Origin: DASXRA01 sp036502575
Lineage (GTDB): Bacteria > Actinomycetota > Actinomycetes > Mycobacteriales > Jatrophihabitantaceae
Length of the DNA: 64,000 nucleotides
NCBI GenBank assembly: GCA_036502575.1
Contig: DASXYL010000040.1
Span: 62,001 to 126,000, forward strand
Reading direction: 5' to 3'
In this document: positions 1-11,300 of the stretch, in pieces
How the letters are laid out: every line of letters starts with the position of its first letter
How positions within the stretch are numbered: position 1 is the first letter of the stretch
Translations under genes and position numbers: made by a program
The notes under the pieces: generated by a model
What the model was told of the DNA's origin: nothing
The model's input: only the letters and a program-made list of their open reading frames with translations
Database searches by the model: none

Positions 1-2
1 AC

Positions 3-512
3 GTCCTCACCCTGCGCGGCGGCAAGACGCTCGAGATCACCGACACCGACGCCGAGGGCCGGGTCATCCTGGCCGACGCGATCGTGCGGGCCGGCGAGGA
101 CTCCCCCGACTACCTGCTCGAGATCTCGACGCTCACCGGCGGCCAGGTGGTGGCCCTCGGCACGCGGGTGATCGGCGCGATGGGCGAGGCCGGCTTTCGC
201 GACCGCGTCGTCGCGGCCGGCAACGCCGCCGGAGAAGCGTTGTGGGGTATGCCGCTGCCCGACGAGCTACGAGCCGGCCTGGATTCGCAGGTGGCCGACA
301 TCGCCAACCTGCCGAGCGACCGATGGGGCTCGATGCTCGTCGGCGGGCGCTTCCTGGCCGAGTTCGTGCCCGAGGGGGTGCCCTGGGTGCACCTCGACAT
401 CGCCGGGCCGTCGTGGAACCCGAGCGCCGCGCACGACTACACCCCCAAGGGCGGCACCGGCGCCGGCGCGCGCACCCTCATCGCCGTGCTCGAGGACATC
501 GTCGCGAACTAG
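3..512 (+). CDS. pepA: Leucyl aminopeptidase, C-terminal part (5' end outside window)
   Basis: This is the last 169 residues of an M17 cytosolic leucyl aminopeptidase, which removes N-terminal residues from peptides using two metal ions. The reading frame is open from base 3. The M17 signature reads NTDAEGR in the family and TDTDAEGRVILAD here (about bases 39-80), and it carries metal-binding Asp and Glu residues and the catalytic Arg. Downstream lie the usual EISTLTGG block, the WNPS segment and the glycine-rich KGGTGAGARTL end. The gene precedes lpdA and sucB as in mycobacteria and streptomycetes. Its stop overlaps the end of the convergent small gene by 4 nt. The start codon and N-terminal domain lie outside the window. 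Confidence 0.93.
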   Translation, partial: VLTLRGGKTLEITDTDAEGRVILADAIVRAGEDSPDYLLEISTLTGGQVVALGTRVIGAMGEAGFRDRVVAAGNAAGEALWGMPLPDELRAGLDSQVADIANLPSDRWGSMLVGGRFLAEFVPEGVPWVHLDIAGPSWNPSAAHDYTPKGGTGAGARTLIAVLEDIVAN

Positions 513-865
513 ACGGACGGGCCGGACATGCCGGGCGGCCCGATCTCGCCGTTGGCCTTGCGCTTGGCCGTCCAGTCGCGCATCCGTTGCGGATAGCCGA
601 CGACGCCGACGTCGTAGAGCGGCACTCCGTGCTTGCGCGCGAAGTCGCGGGCCCCCTGGACGCCGGCCACCCGACGACGCGTCCACTCGCCGGTCGCGGC
701 CACCAGGACGACGGTGGTTTCGGTCACGGTGGTGCGCGGCTCGATGTAGGCCTCGACACCCGGTCGCGACTTGACGAACTGCACCAGGTGCGCCACATCG
801 GTCGATGACGCACCCCGCAGCGTGCCGGCCCGCTTGTTCTTCCGGCGACTCAGCAGCCCCACCAC
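509..865 (-). CDS. Conserved actinobacterial hypothetical protein (118 aa)
   Basis: A small basic protein of unknown function. It begins with a Lys/Arg-rich stretch (LSRRKNKR) and then has one compact alpha/beta-like domain with VVLVAATGEWTRRRV and ARDFARKHGVPLYDVGVVGYPQRMRDW. No catalytic motif, signal peptide or membrane segment is visible. The start is a GTG (a second GTG follows at once) behind a strong purine-rich ribosome site, GAAGGGGGGA. From memory, similar proteins sit beside pepA/lpdA in other actinomycetes and are sometimes labelled oxidoreductase, but no cofactor-binding motif supports that here. It is convergent with pepA and divergent from lpdA. Confidence 0.7.
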   Translation of the reverse strand: MVGLLSRRKNKRAGTLRGASSTDVAHLVQFVKSRPGVEAYIEPRTTVTETTVVLVAATGEWTRRRVAGVQGARDFARKHGVPLYDVGVVGYPQRMRDWTAKRKANGEIGPPGMSGPSV

Positions 866-995
866 TCCCCCCTTCGTTAGCCCTGACGATACCGGCGACC
901 CCTAGGTCGTGACCCAGCCAGCGCCGAGTGTCGCCCGCTGTGTGGTGGGTGCCAAGATGGGAGTAGGCACAGTCCACAAGGGTCAGGAGAACAAC

Positions 996-2393
<1,398 letters not shown>

Positions 2394-2442
2394 CTCCAGA
2401 TGACGCCCGACCGCAGAAGTTGACTCGAAGGAGCCTTGGACC

Positions 2443-4098
2443 ATGTCGGTCTCTGTGACCATGCCGCGCCTCGGTGAGAGCGTCACCGAGGGAACCGTCA
2501 CTCGATGGTTGAAGAACGAGGGCGACCACGTCGACGCCGACGAGCCGCTACTCGAGGTCTCTACCGACAAGGTCGACACCGAGGTCCCCTCGCCGGCTTC
2601 CGGCACGCTCACGTCGATCAAGGTGCAAGAGGACGAGACGGTCGAGATCGGCGTCGAGCTGGCCGTGATCGGTGACGACGGGGCGAGCGCGGCTCCCGCT
2701 GAGGCAGCCCCGGCCCAACAGGCGGCTCCTCCGCCGCCCGCGCCGGCCGAGCAGGCCGCGCCCCCTGCGCCCGCGCCGGCCGAGCAAGCTGCGCCGGCGC
2801 AGCAGGAGCAACCGGCACCTGCAGCCGAGCCCGCCGCGCCCGCTGCGCCAGCCCAGGAGCCCCAGCCAGCACAACAGGCCCAGGCGCCCCAGCCGGCACC
2901 GGCCGCCCAGCCGGCCCCCGCGGACGAAGCCGGAGCCGGCGACGAGGCGGGCGACGAGGCGGGCGACGATGACGACCTGGCCGGTACCTACGTCACGCCC
3001 CTGGTGCGCAAGCTGGCCAGCGAGCACGGCGTGGACCTCACCGCCATCGCGGGCACCGGCGTCGGTGGCCGCATCCGCAAGTCCGACGTCCTGGCCGCGG
3101 CCGAACGAAACGCCGCCGTCGCCGAAGAACCGGTTTCCGCTCCGGCCGCGGTAGCGCCGGCACCGGCTACCGCGCCAGCGACAACGCTCACCCCCGAGCC
3201 ATTCACGCCGCCGGCGCCCACCCCGGTGCCGAGCGCAGTCCCAGATCGGGCGCCGAACGGCGCGCCGAGCGTGGCAGCGGCCACCGCAACGGTCACAGCG
3301 CCGACCACCGCACCGGCCACCGCGCCGGCCGTCCAAGAAAGCGCCCCGGCGCCCATAGCTGCGGCGGCGACAACACGTGGTCACACCGAGAAGATGAGCC
3401 GGCTGCGGCAGACGATCGCCGCGCGCATGGTCGAGTCGCTGCAGGTCTCGGCCCAGCTCACGACCGTGATCGAGGTGGACGTCACCAAGATCGCGCGGCT
3501 GCGCGACCGGGCCAAGGCGTCGTTCGAGGCCCGCGAAGGCGTCAAACTCTCGTTCCTGCCGTTCTTCGCGGTAGCCGCCGTCGAGGCGCTCAAGGCCCAT
3601 CCTGCGGTCAACTCCTCGATCGACACCGAGGCCAAGACGATCACCTACCACGACGCCGAGCACCTGGGCATCGCGGTCGACACCGAGCGGGGCCTGCTCG
3701 CACCCGTGATTCACAACGCCGGCGACCTCAACCTGTCCGGCCTGGCTCGCAGCATCTCCGATCTGGCCGAGCGCACCCGCACCAATCGGATCAGCCCGGA
3801 CGAGCTGTCAGGCGGCACATTCACCCTGACCAACACCGGCAGCCGGGGGGCCCTGTTCGACACGCCGATCCTCAACCAGCCGCAGGTCGGCATCCTGGGC
3901 ACCGGCGCGGTCGTCAAGCGGCCGGTCGTGGTGAGCGACCCCGAGCTGGGCGAGACGATCGCGATCCGCTCGATGGTCTACCTGGCGCTGACCTACGACC
4001 ACCGCATCGTCGACGGCGCGGACGCCGCCCGGTTCCTCGGCACGGTCAAGGACCGCCTGCAGGCGGGCAACTTCGAGCGAGCACTCGGGCTGCTGTAG
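2443..4098 (+). CDS. sucB: 2-oxoglutarate dehydrogenase/pyruvate dehydrogenase E2 (dihydrolipoamide acyltransferase)
   Basis: The E2 core (551 aa) transfers acyl groups from E1 to CoA through a lipoyl arm. One lipoyl domain occupies residues 2-75, with the lipoylated Lys43 in EVSTDKVDTEV. A long Ala/Pro/Glu/Gln-rich flexible linker follows (about 85-180). Next come a peripheral-subunit-binding domain (YVTPLVRKLASEHGVDL, about 186-222), a second Ala/Pro/Thr linker, and the catalytic domain (about 315-551) with the active-site motif YDHRIVDGADAARF. Mycobacterial DlaT serves both the PDH complex and antioxidant functions, so the substrate class cannot be fixed from sequence alone. The ribosome site GAAGGAG is clear. 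The lipoate-making genes lipB and lipA lie downstream in the same window. Confidence 0.93.
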   Translation: MSVSVTMPRLGESVTEGTVTRWLKNEGDHVDADEPLLEVSTDKVDTEVPSPASGTLTSIKVQEDETVEIGVELAVIGDDGASAAPAEAAPAQQAAPPPPAPAEQAAPPAPAPAEQAAPAQQEQPAPAAEPAAPAAPAQEPQPAQQAQAPQPAPAAQPAPADEAGAGDEAGDEAGDDDDLAGTYVTPLVRKLASEHGVDLTAIAGTGVGGRIRKSDVLAAAERNAAVAEEPVSAPAAVAPAPATAPATTLTPEPFTPPAPTPVPSAVPDRAPNGAPSVAAATATVTAPTTAPATAPAVQESAPAPIAAAATTRGHTEKMSRLRQTIAARMVESLQVSAQLTTVIEVDVTKIARLRDRAKASFEAREGVKLSFLPFFAVAAVEALKAHPAVNSSIDTEAKTITYHDAEHLGIAVDTERGLLAPVIHNAGDLNLSGLARSISDLAERTRTNRISPDELSGGTFTLTNTGSRGALFDTPILNQPQVGILGTGAVVKRPVVVSDPELGETIAIRSMVYLALTYDHRIVDGADAARFLGTVKDRLQAGNFERALGLL

Positions 4099-4108
4099 GA
4101 GGTCGATA

Positions 4109-4993
4109 GTGCGCGTGCTGGTCGCGGGCGCGTCCGGACTGATCGGCACGGCGCTCGCGACCTCGCTGCGCGGTGACGGGCACGAGGTGCGGCGCCTGGT
4201 GCGCCGGCCGTCCGCGCAGGCGGACGAGATCGAGTGGCACCCGGACGGCCATGAGCTGCCGTCGACGGCGCTGACCACCATCGACGTCGTGGTGTGCCTG
4301 ACCGGCGCACCCATCCCGATCCGCCGGCCGACAGCGGCGCTCAAGACCAAGCTGCGCGCCAGCCGCATCGACGCCGTGGCCACGCTCGCGGAGGCGATCG
4401 CCGCCAGCGACCATCGTCCGCCGCTGATCGCCGCATCGGCGGTCGGTTACTACGGCGACAAGGGCGATGCCGAGATCGACGAGTCGGCGCCGTCCGGATC
4501 CACCTTTCTCTCCGGACTGTGTCGCGACTGGGAGGCGGCCGCCGAGCCGGCCCTGGTCGCCGGCGCCCGTGTCGTGTCGTTGCGCACCGGCATCGTGCTC
4601 GCCCGCAACGGTGGCCTGCTCGCGACCCTGCGCCCGATCTTCTGGCTCGGCCTCGGTGGTCGGCAGGGCAGCGGGCGGCAGTTCCTGCCCTGGATCTCGC
4701 TCGCCGACGAGGTGGCGGCGATCCGGTTCCTGATCGACTCCGACGTGCACGGCCCGGTCAATCTGACCGGACCGAACCCGGCCCGCAACGCCGAGCTCAT
4801 GGACGCCGTGGCCCGGGTCATGCACCGCCCGGCCATCGTCGCGGTGCCGGGCTTCGCGCTGCGTCTGGTCCTCGGCGAGTTCGCGGCCGACGTGCTGGGT
4901 GGGCAGCGCGCCCGGCCGGCCAAGCTGACCGACGCGGGCTTCGAGTTCCGGGACACCCAGCTCGAACCGACTCTGCGCAAGGTCCTGCGCTAA
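4109..4993 (+). CDS. TIGR01777-family NAD(P)-dependent epimerase (SDR family)
   Basis: An atypical short-chain dehydrogenase/epimerase (294 aa) of the YfcH/SDR39U1 type. The N-terminal Rossmann motif is VAGASGLIGTALA. AASAVGYYGDKGD is the characteristic family block with the catalytic Tyr, and RTGIVLARNGGLL and LPWISLADEVAAIRFL follow. Its substrate is unknown across the family. The GTG start lies 10 nt after the sucB stop, and the AGGAGG site overlaps that stop, so translation is probably coupled. The homologous gene (Rv2216 in M. tuberculosis) has the same position after sucB. Confidence 0.88.
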   Translation: MRVLVAGASGLIGTALATSLRGDGHEVRRLVRRPSAQADEIEWHPDGHELPSTALTTIDVVVCLTGAPIPIRRPTAALKTKLRASRIDAVATLAEAIAASDHRPPLIAASAVGYYGDKGDAEIDESAPSGSTFLSGLCRDWEAAAEPALVAGARVVSLRTGIVLARNGGLLATLRPIFWLGLGGRQGSGRQFLPWISLADEVAAIRFLIDSDVHGPVNLTGPNPARNAELMDAVARVMHRPAIVAVPGFALRLVLGEFAADVLGGQRARPAKLTDAGFEFRDTQLEPTLRKVLR

Positions 4994-5000
4994 GTCTTGA

Positions 5001-5053
5001 AGTTGTCCACCCTTCGTGACGCTATGTCATAGCACCGCCAAGCGCGGACAACT
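5001..5053 (+). repeat. Dispersed palindromic repeat A, copy 1 (diverged)
   Basis: A 53-bp inverted-repeat element between the epimerase and the first AfsR-like gene. It starts AGTTGTCC and ends GCGCGGACAACT, with GACGCTATG inside. Two better conserved copies are at 19181-19228 and 32500-32547. The rest of the 194-bp gap shows only the putative promoter at about 5154. Confidence 0.65.
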
Positions 5054-5153
5054 CGAACGGCGAGCGAGCGGACGCCGGTTTCAGGACGGTGTCGTGACGC
5101 ATTCATAGGTGCGCCCGGACGCCGGGAAGTAGCCGAGCCGCCGACCGCCGACC

Positions 5154-5159
5154 TACTCT
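5154..5159 (+). promoter_or_regulatory. Putative -10 hexamer of the first AfsR-like gene
   Basis: TACTCT fits TANNNT and lies in the context CCTACTCT-CACCG. Almost the same context, CCTACGCTGTCACCG, precedes the paralogous gene at 8328. The distance to the start codon is 28 nt. No good -35 box is visible. Confidence 0.35.
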
Positions 5160-5187
5160 CACCGTGCACACACAGTGAGGAGCGCCG

Positions 5188-8100
5188 GTGGAGTTTCGCG
5201 TGCTCGGACCGCTCGAGGTCGTCAAGGACGGCCGGCCGGTGCCGATCGCCGCGGCGAAGCAGCGCGCGCTGCTCGCCACGTTGCTGCTGCGCGCGAACCA
5301 GCCCACGTCGGTCGACTGCATCGCGGAACGCCTGTGGCGAGACGATGCGCCGACTCACCCGCGCCGGGCCGTCCATACCCACGTGACCCGGCTGCGCGAC
5401 ACGCTGGGTGAGCATCGCGACCTGATCCGGACCCAACCCGACGGTTACCTGATCGAGCTCGACGGCGCCCAGCTCGACCTGACCGTCTTCGGGGCACTGC
5501 TCGACCGGGCCATGGCGGGCGAGAACCCGGAGGACTCCGTCGCCCTGCTGGATCAGGCCGACCGGCTGTGGCGGGGGGCGCCGCTGTCCAACGTCGAGTC
5601 CGACGTGCTGCACGCGCACGACGTCGCACCGCTGATCGAGCGCTGGCTGCTGGCCAAGGAGCGTCGCCTGGACGCCGGCCTACGCCTCGGCGAGCAGCAC
5701 GAACTGGTGCCCCAGCTGGTCGAACTGACCACGGCGTATCCGTGGCACGAGCGCTTCTGGGTGCAGCTGATGCTCGCCCTGGATCGGTGCGGCCGCACCG
5801 GGGACGCGCTGCTGGCCTTCGAGGCGGCGCGCGGGCGGCTGGTGCACGAGTTCGGAATCGATCCGGGCGAACAGCTGCGGACCACGCACGCCGCCCTGCA
5901 GGCCGGTGACCACCACGGCGCCGACCGACCGGCCGCGCGGCCGCGGCAGTTGCCGCCTGACGTGCGGGGCTTCACCGGCCGGACGGCGGAACTCGCGCAG
6001 CTCGACGCGTATCTGAAGGGGGCCCCCGCGGTCTGCGTCCTCACCGGGACGGCCGGCGTGGGCAAGACCGCGCTGGCCGTGCACTGGGCGCACCGGGTGG
6101 CGTCACGCTTCCCCGACGGCCAGCTCTACCTGAACCTGCGCGGCTACGACCCGGGCCGGCCGATGAGTTCAGACCACGCGCTGGAGTTGCTGCTGCGCGC
6201 CGTCGGCGTCTCCGGACGCGATGTGCCCGTGGGCGAGGACGCGCGGGGCGCGCTGTTGCGGTCCCGGCTGGTCGACCGCGAGGTGCTGATCGTCCTGGAC
6301 AACGCGAGCAACCCGGACCAGATCCGGCCCCTGCTGCCGGGTACGCCGTCGTGCCGCATCGTGGTGACCAGCCGCGACGATCTCGCCGGGCTGGTGGCCC
6401 GCGACGGCGCCGTCCGGGTCCGTGTCGACCGGCTCAGCCACGGCGACGCGACCGGCGTGCTGCGCTTCCTGCTGCCGCCCGGTGACCACGACGACGCCGC
6501 GCTCGATCAGCTGGTGCAGCTGTGCGACCGCCTGCCACTTGCCCTGCGCATCGCCGCCGATCGCGTCGCGACGCGCGTCGAGGCCTCCCCGTCCGAGGCG
6601 GTCGCCGAGCTCACCGCGCAGCCCCGCCTGGACGCGCTCGCCACGGAGGGAGACGCGCACAGCGCCCTGGACGTCGTGCTGTCGTGGTCCTACCGATCGG
6701 TGTCCCGGCCGGCGGCGCGACTGTTCCGGCTGCTCGGGCTCGTGCCCGGCGGCAGCTGGGACGCCCCCTGCGCTGCCGCGCTCGCCGGCTCCACCCTCGC
6801 CGAGGCCCGCCGGCACCTCGCGGCCCTGGCCGCAGCCCACCTGATCGAGGTTCGACACGACGGCCGGTACGTCATGCACGACCTGCTGCGCGCATACGCC
6901 GCCGACCGCGCGCAGGCGCACGAGACCCGGGCCGGGCGCCGAGCAGCGACCGGACGCCTGCTCGACTACTACGTCCAGGCCAGTTCCCTGGCGATGGACG
7001 CCGCGTTCGCCTTCGAGCGACATCGCCGCCCGGCGGTTCCGGCGGCCGTATCGGTGCACCCGCCGTGCGATGCCAAGGCGGCACTCGCCTGGCTCGACGG
7101 GCAGCGATCAGCGCTCGTTGCGGCGACCCTCCAAGCCGCCGACCAGGGTCGGCCGGACCACGCGATCACCCTGGCGGCGACGCTGCACCGCTACCTGTTC
7201 GTGGGCGCCCACCACACGGATCTGCTCGCGGTGCACGGCCAGGCGCTGCGGTGCGCACGAACCGACGCCGAACGCGGGCTGGCGCTGCACAACCTGGGCC
7301 GTACCCATCTGCGCCTGGGACGCTTCGAGGACGCGAACGACGAGCTGCACCGCGCCCTCGCGCTCGTCCGGCAGGCCGACGATCACGGCGCCGAGGCCGA
7401 CACGGTGCAGAGCATCGGCCTGATCCATCTGGAACGTGGCCAATGGGACGCCGCGTTCGACTCCTTCCAACGGGCGCTCGCGCTCGCCCGCGCGGCCGGT
7501 GACCGCAGCCTGGAGGCCCGGGCGCTGGGCAGCCTGGGCGAGGTCACCCAGTACCAGGGGCGCTACCACGTCGCTCTCGGCCACGTGCGCGAGGCGTTGG
7601 CGTTGTTCCGCGCGATCGGCGATCGGGCCACCGAGGCCGACGCGCTGATCGGCACCGGCAGCCTGTACGGACGCCTCGGCGACGACAGCCGGGCCTTCGA
7701 CCATCTGCAGCAGGCCGTTCGCGTCGCCCGCGACATCGGCGACCGGCACCGCGAGGCGTCGGCGCTCGAGCACCTCGGCGACGCGAGCCGGCGCCAGGGC
7801 CGCAACGCCGTTGCCTACGACCAGTACCACCAGGCCATGAGGCTGTTCCGCGAGATCGGCGACATCGCCCGGGAGGTCAGTTGCCTGATCGGCCTCGGAT
7901 CACTCGACGCGTGCCGCGGCCGTACCGCCGAAGCCCTCGAGCGGCACGAGCGGGCGCTGGTCATCGCGCAGCAGATCGGTCATCGGCGCGGCCAGGTGCG
8001 CGCCCATAACGCGCTCGGCGAGTCGCTGCGACTCGCCGGTCGGCCGGCGCAGGCCGGGGCCAGCCACGAGTCGGCGCTGGCGTTGGCCGGCGAGCTCGGC

Positions 8101-8280
8101 GACCGGTATGAGCAGGCCCGAGCGCTGGCCGGCCTCGGCGCTGCTCGGCAGGATCTGGGCGACGACGACGGTGCGCAGGAGAGCCGAACGCGCGCCCTGC
8201 GTGAGTTCGCGAGCCTCGGCGTGCGCGAGGCGGACGAGCTGCGCGCCGAGATCGCCCTGCCGTGTGCCGCCGGGGCCTGA
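5188..8280 (+). CDS. AfsR/SARP-family transcriptional regulator with NB-ARC ATPase and TPR repeats (copy 1)
   Basis: A 1030-aa STAND-type regulator. Residues 1-95 form an OmpR-like winged helix (MEFRVLGPLEV start), and about 96-240 the all-helical BTAD domain typical of Streptomyces antibiotic regulatory proteins. After the linker LPPDVRGFTGR comes an NB-ARC ATPase with P-loop GTAGVGKT (287-294), Walker B EVLIVLDNA, and PLALRIAADR. A winged-helix segment ends in MHDLLRAYAADRA, and about 690-1010 hold repeated TPR helices (recurring AL-LFREIGD units). AfsR family members bind promoters after ATP binding and phosphorylation. No biosynthetic cluster is visible nearby. The GTG start has GAGGAG upstream. 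It is a tandem paralogue of the next gene. Confidence 0.9.
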   Translation: MEFRVLGPLEVVKDGRPVPIAAAKQRALLATLLLRANQPTSVDCIAERLWRDDAPTHPRRAVHTHVTRLRDTLGEHRDLIRTQPDGYLIELDGAQLDLTVFGALLDRAMAGENPEDSVALLDQADRLWRGAPLSNVESDVLHAHDVAPLIERWLLAKERRLDAGLRLGEQHELVPQLVELTTAYPWHERFWVQLMLALDRCGRTGDALLAFEAARGRLVHEFGIDPGEQLRTTHAALQAGDHHGADRPAARPRQLPPDVRGFTGRTAELAQLDAYLKGAPAVCVLTGTAGVGKTALAVHWAHRVASRFPDGQLYLNLRGYDPGRPMSSDHALELLLRAVGVSGRDVPVGEDARGALLRSRLVDREVLIVLDNASNPDQIRPLLPGTPSCRIVVTSRDDLAGLVARDGAVRVRVDRLSHGDATGVLRFLLPPGDHDDAALDQLVQLCDRLPLALRIAADRVATRVEASPSEAVAELTAQPRLDALATEGDAHSALDVVLSWSYRSVSRPAARLFRLLGLVPGGSWDAPCAAALAGSTLAEARRHLAALAAAHLIEVRHDGRYVMHDLLRAYAADRAQAHETRAGRRAATGRLLDYYVQASSLAMDAAFAFERHRRPAVPAAVSVHPPCDAKAALAWLDGQRSALVAATLQAADQGRPDHAITLAATLHRYLFVGAHHTDLLAVHGQALRCARTDAERGLALHNLGRTHLRLGRFEDANDELHRALALVRQADDHGAEADTVQSIGLIHLERGQWDAAFDSFQRALALARAAGDRSLEARALGSLGEVTQYQGRYHVALGHVREALALFRAIGDRATEADALIGTGSLYGRLGDDSRAFDHLQQAVRVARDIGDRHREASALEHLGDASRRQGRNAVAYDQYHQAMRLFREIGDIAREVSCLIGLGSLDACRGRTAEALERHERALVIAQQIGHRRGQVRAHNALGESLRLAGRPAQAGASHESALALAGELGDRYEQARALAGLGAARQDLGDDDGAQESRTRALREFASLGVREADELRAEIALPCAAGA

Positions 8281-8327
8281 TCGATTTCAACTTCGTCTCG
8301 GTGTCCCCGTGCATTCATCCCTGTGCC

Positions 8328-8333
8328 TACGCT
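8328..8333 (+). promoter_or_regulatory. Putative -10 hexamer of the second AfsR-like gene
   Basis: TACGCT fits TANNNT and is embedded in CCTACGCTGTCACCG, which resembles the element upstream of the first paralogue. It lies 36 nt before the start codon, in the 89-bp gap between the two genes. This suggests that copy 2 can be transcribed independently. Confidence 0.35.
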
Positions 8334-8369
8334 GTCACCGACCTGTGAGCGAGGAGCCTGAACGGATCC

Positions 8370-11300
8370 ATGCCGCCGATGGAGTTTCGCGTACTCGGTC
8401 CACTCGATGCACGGCGAGCGGGCCGGTCCGTGCCGATCCCGGCCGCGAAGCTGCGGACGCTCCTGGCGACGCTGCTGCTGCGGGCCAACCAGCCGACCTC
8501 GCTCGGCCAGATCGCCGATCATCTTTGGGCCGACGCTCAGCCGGACAATCCCCGGCGAGCGATCCAGACCTACGTCACGCGACTGCGACAGCTCCTCGGC
8601 GACGACGGCCGGCTGATCGACACGCTGCCGGGGGGCTACCTGATCCACGTCGAATCCGGCCAGCTGGACCTGACGACCTTCGAGGAGCTGCTGCGGCAGG
8701 CCGTCGGCACGGACGACGCCGGCGAGCGGGCGGCGCGGCTCGACCGGGCGATCTCACTGTGGCACGGCAATCCGCTGGGCAACGTCGACTCCGACCAGCT
8801 GCACAGCCGTGACGTGCCGCGGCTGGTCGAGCTCTACCTGCAGGCGCAAGAACATCGGGTCGAGGCGAACCTGAGTCTCGGCCGGCACGCCGAACTGCTG
8901 GCCGACCTGCGGGCGCTGACGATCGCGCATCCCCTGCGCGAAACCCTGTGGGCGCAGCTGATGGTGGCGTTGTGGCGCGCCGGACGGCAGGCCGATGCGC
9001 TCTCGGCGTACGAGACGGCCCGGCGGGCGCTGGTGTCCGAGCTCGGTATCGCCCCGGGCGACGAGCTGCGCAAGGTGCACGCCGCCGTTCTGGCCGGCGA
9101 TGAGTCCACGTCGCGGGTCACGCCGGTACCGGTCCCCCGCCATCTGCCGCCCGACGTCCCCGGCTTCACCGGGCGCACCGGCGACCTGGCTCGCCTGGAC
9201 GCCCTGCTGAGCGGCGAGGACGGGTTGTCGGTGGCGGTGATCGCCGGTACGGCCGGCGTCGGCAAGACGGCGCTCGCGGTGCACTGGGCGCATCGCATCC
9301 TCGATCGGTTCCCCGACGGGCAGATCTACGTGAATCTGCGCGGTTACGACCTCGACCGTCCGGTGCGGGCCGCGCAGGCACTGGCCGGCGTCCTGCGCAC
9401 GCTCGGCCTGTCGGGAGCCGAGATCCCGCTCGATCTCGACGCCCTCACCGGCATGTACCGCTCACTGATCGACGGCCGGCGCATGCTCATCGTGCTCGAC
9501 AACGCCTGCCATCCGGATCAGGTCCGGCCATTGCTGCCCGGTACGTCCAGCAGCCTGGTGCTGGTCACGAGCCGCGACGACCTCGCCGGTCTGATCGCGC
9601 GCGACGGTGCGGCCCGGGTCGGGCTGTCGCGGCTGTCCGAGGACGACGCGGTGGCGCTGCTGCACGGCGTGCTCGGCCCGGACGCGGTGGGCCCGACCGA
9701 GACCGGCGCGATCCACGAACTCGCCGGGCTGTGCGCCGGCCTGCCGCTGGCGCTGCGCATCGCCGCCGAGCGGATCGCCGACCACCCGGTGCGCGACATG
9801 GTGGCCGAGCTGCGCGACGGGTCCCGGCTCGACGCCCTCACCGCGGGCGACGACCCGCACACCGCCGTCCGCGGGGTGTTCTCCTGGTCCTACCGGGCCC
9901 TGACTCCCGAGGCGGCCCGGATGTTCCGCCTGCTCGGGTTGGTATCCGCGGCTGAGTGGGATTACCACGCCGCCGCGTCACTCGCCGACTGCTCGCTGCC
10001 CGAGGCCCGGCGCCTGCTCGCGGTGCTGCGCGCGGCGCACCTCGTCGACGTCGTCGGGCGCGACCGGTTCACGATGCACGACCTGCTCCGGGCCTACGCC
10101 GCCGAGCACGCGCTGATCGCCGAGGCGGACGCGGACCGCCGAGCGGCCGTTCGGCGCCTGCTCGACTACTACCTGCACGCGTCGATCACCGCGATGTCCG
10201 TCGCCTTCCCGTTCGGGCAGGAGCACCGACCACGGCCGCCCCGCACGCCCGCGCCGGTGCCGGAGTTCGCCGAAGCCGACCCGGCTCTGGCCTGGCTGGA
10301 CGGGCTGCGCGCCAACCTGGCCGCGATCGTCGCCCAGGCCGTCGAATACGCCGAGCACGCGCTGGTCGTCGGCCTGAGCCAGTCGCTGGAGCAGTACCTG
10401 CACGTCGGCGCCCACCTCACCGAGTCCCTCGTCGTCCACGAGCACGCACTGGGCTCGGCCACGGCACTGGGCGACCAGGACGCGCGGGCGCGAGCGCTGA
10501 TGAGCCTCGGCACCACCTACTTCATGCTCAGTCGCCTCGACGAGGCGATCGAGCGGTTCGGGCAGGCGCTGCAGATCCGCCGCAAGATCGGCGACCGGGC
10601 CGGCGTCGCCGCGTCGCTGAACACCCTGGGCTGCGCGTACTGGCAGCAGGGCCGCTACGACGACGCCTTCGACCGGCTGCGCGCGTCCTTGCGCGTGTGT
10701 CGCGACGTCGCCGACCGCGGCAGCGAGGCGAAGGCGCTCGGCAATCTCGGCATCGTCTACGAGTCGTGGGGTCGCTACGCCGACGCGCTCGAGCACCACC
10801 GCAACGCGCTGGCCATCCGCCGCGAGATCGCCGACCGCAGTGCCGAGGCCAACGCGCTGCTGAACCTCGGCAGCGTGCTCATCCGCTGCGGGCAGTTGGA
10901 CGAGGCGCACGACCTCCTGCAGGAGTCGCTGCAGATCGCCCGGCAGATCGGCAACCGGGTCCGTGAGGGCGAGGCCCTCGACGAGCTCGGCAAGATCCAC
11001 CTGCGCTGGCAGGACGTCGACCTGGCCCACGACCATCACCGGCGGGCGGTCGAGATCTTCCGCGAGGTCGGTTACCGCGCCCGAGAGGCCGAGGCGCTGA
11101 GCAACCTCGGCCGGGTCTACCTGCAACGGCAGCGCCACGACGAGGCGACGCTGCACGAGCAGCGCGCGCTGGCCATCGCCCGCGAGATCGGGCAACGCCA
11201 CGTCGAGATCGGCGCCCTCAACGGGCTGGGCGACGTCAGCCGGGCGATGTCGCGCCCCGGAGAGGCCCTCGAACATCACCGGGCGGCGCTGCGCCTGGCC

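Noticed and set aside
2548..3714. Long antisense reading frame opposite sucB
   Set aside because: It is Arg/Gly-rich low-complexity translation of GC-rich coding DNA with no domain and no ribosome site.
8312..8318. CATTCAT heptamer before the second AfsR-like gene as a SARP binding site
   Set aside because: SARP sites are direct heptamer repeats at 11-bp or similar spacing; no second copy in register was found, and the copy at 5099 before the first gene has different spacing to the -10.
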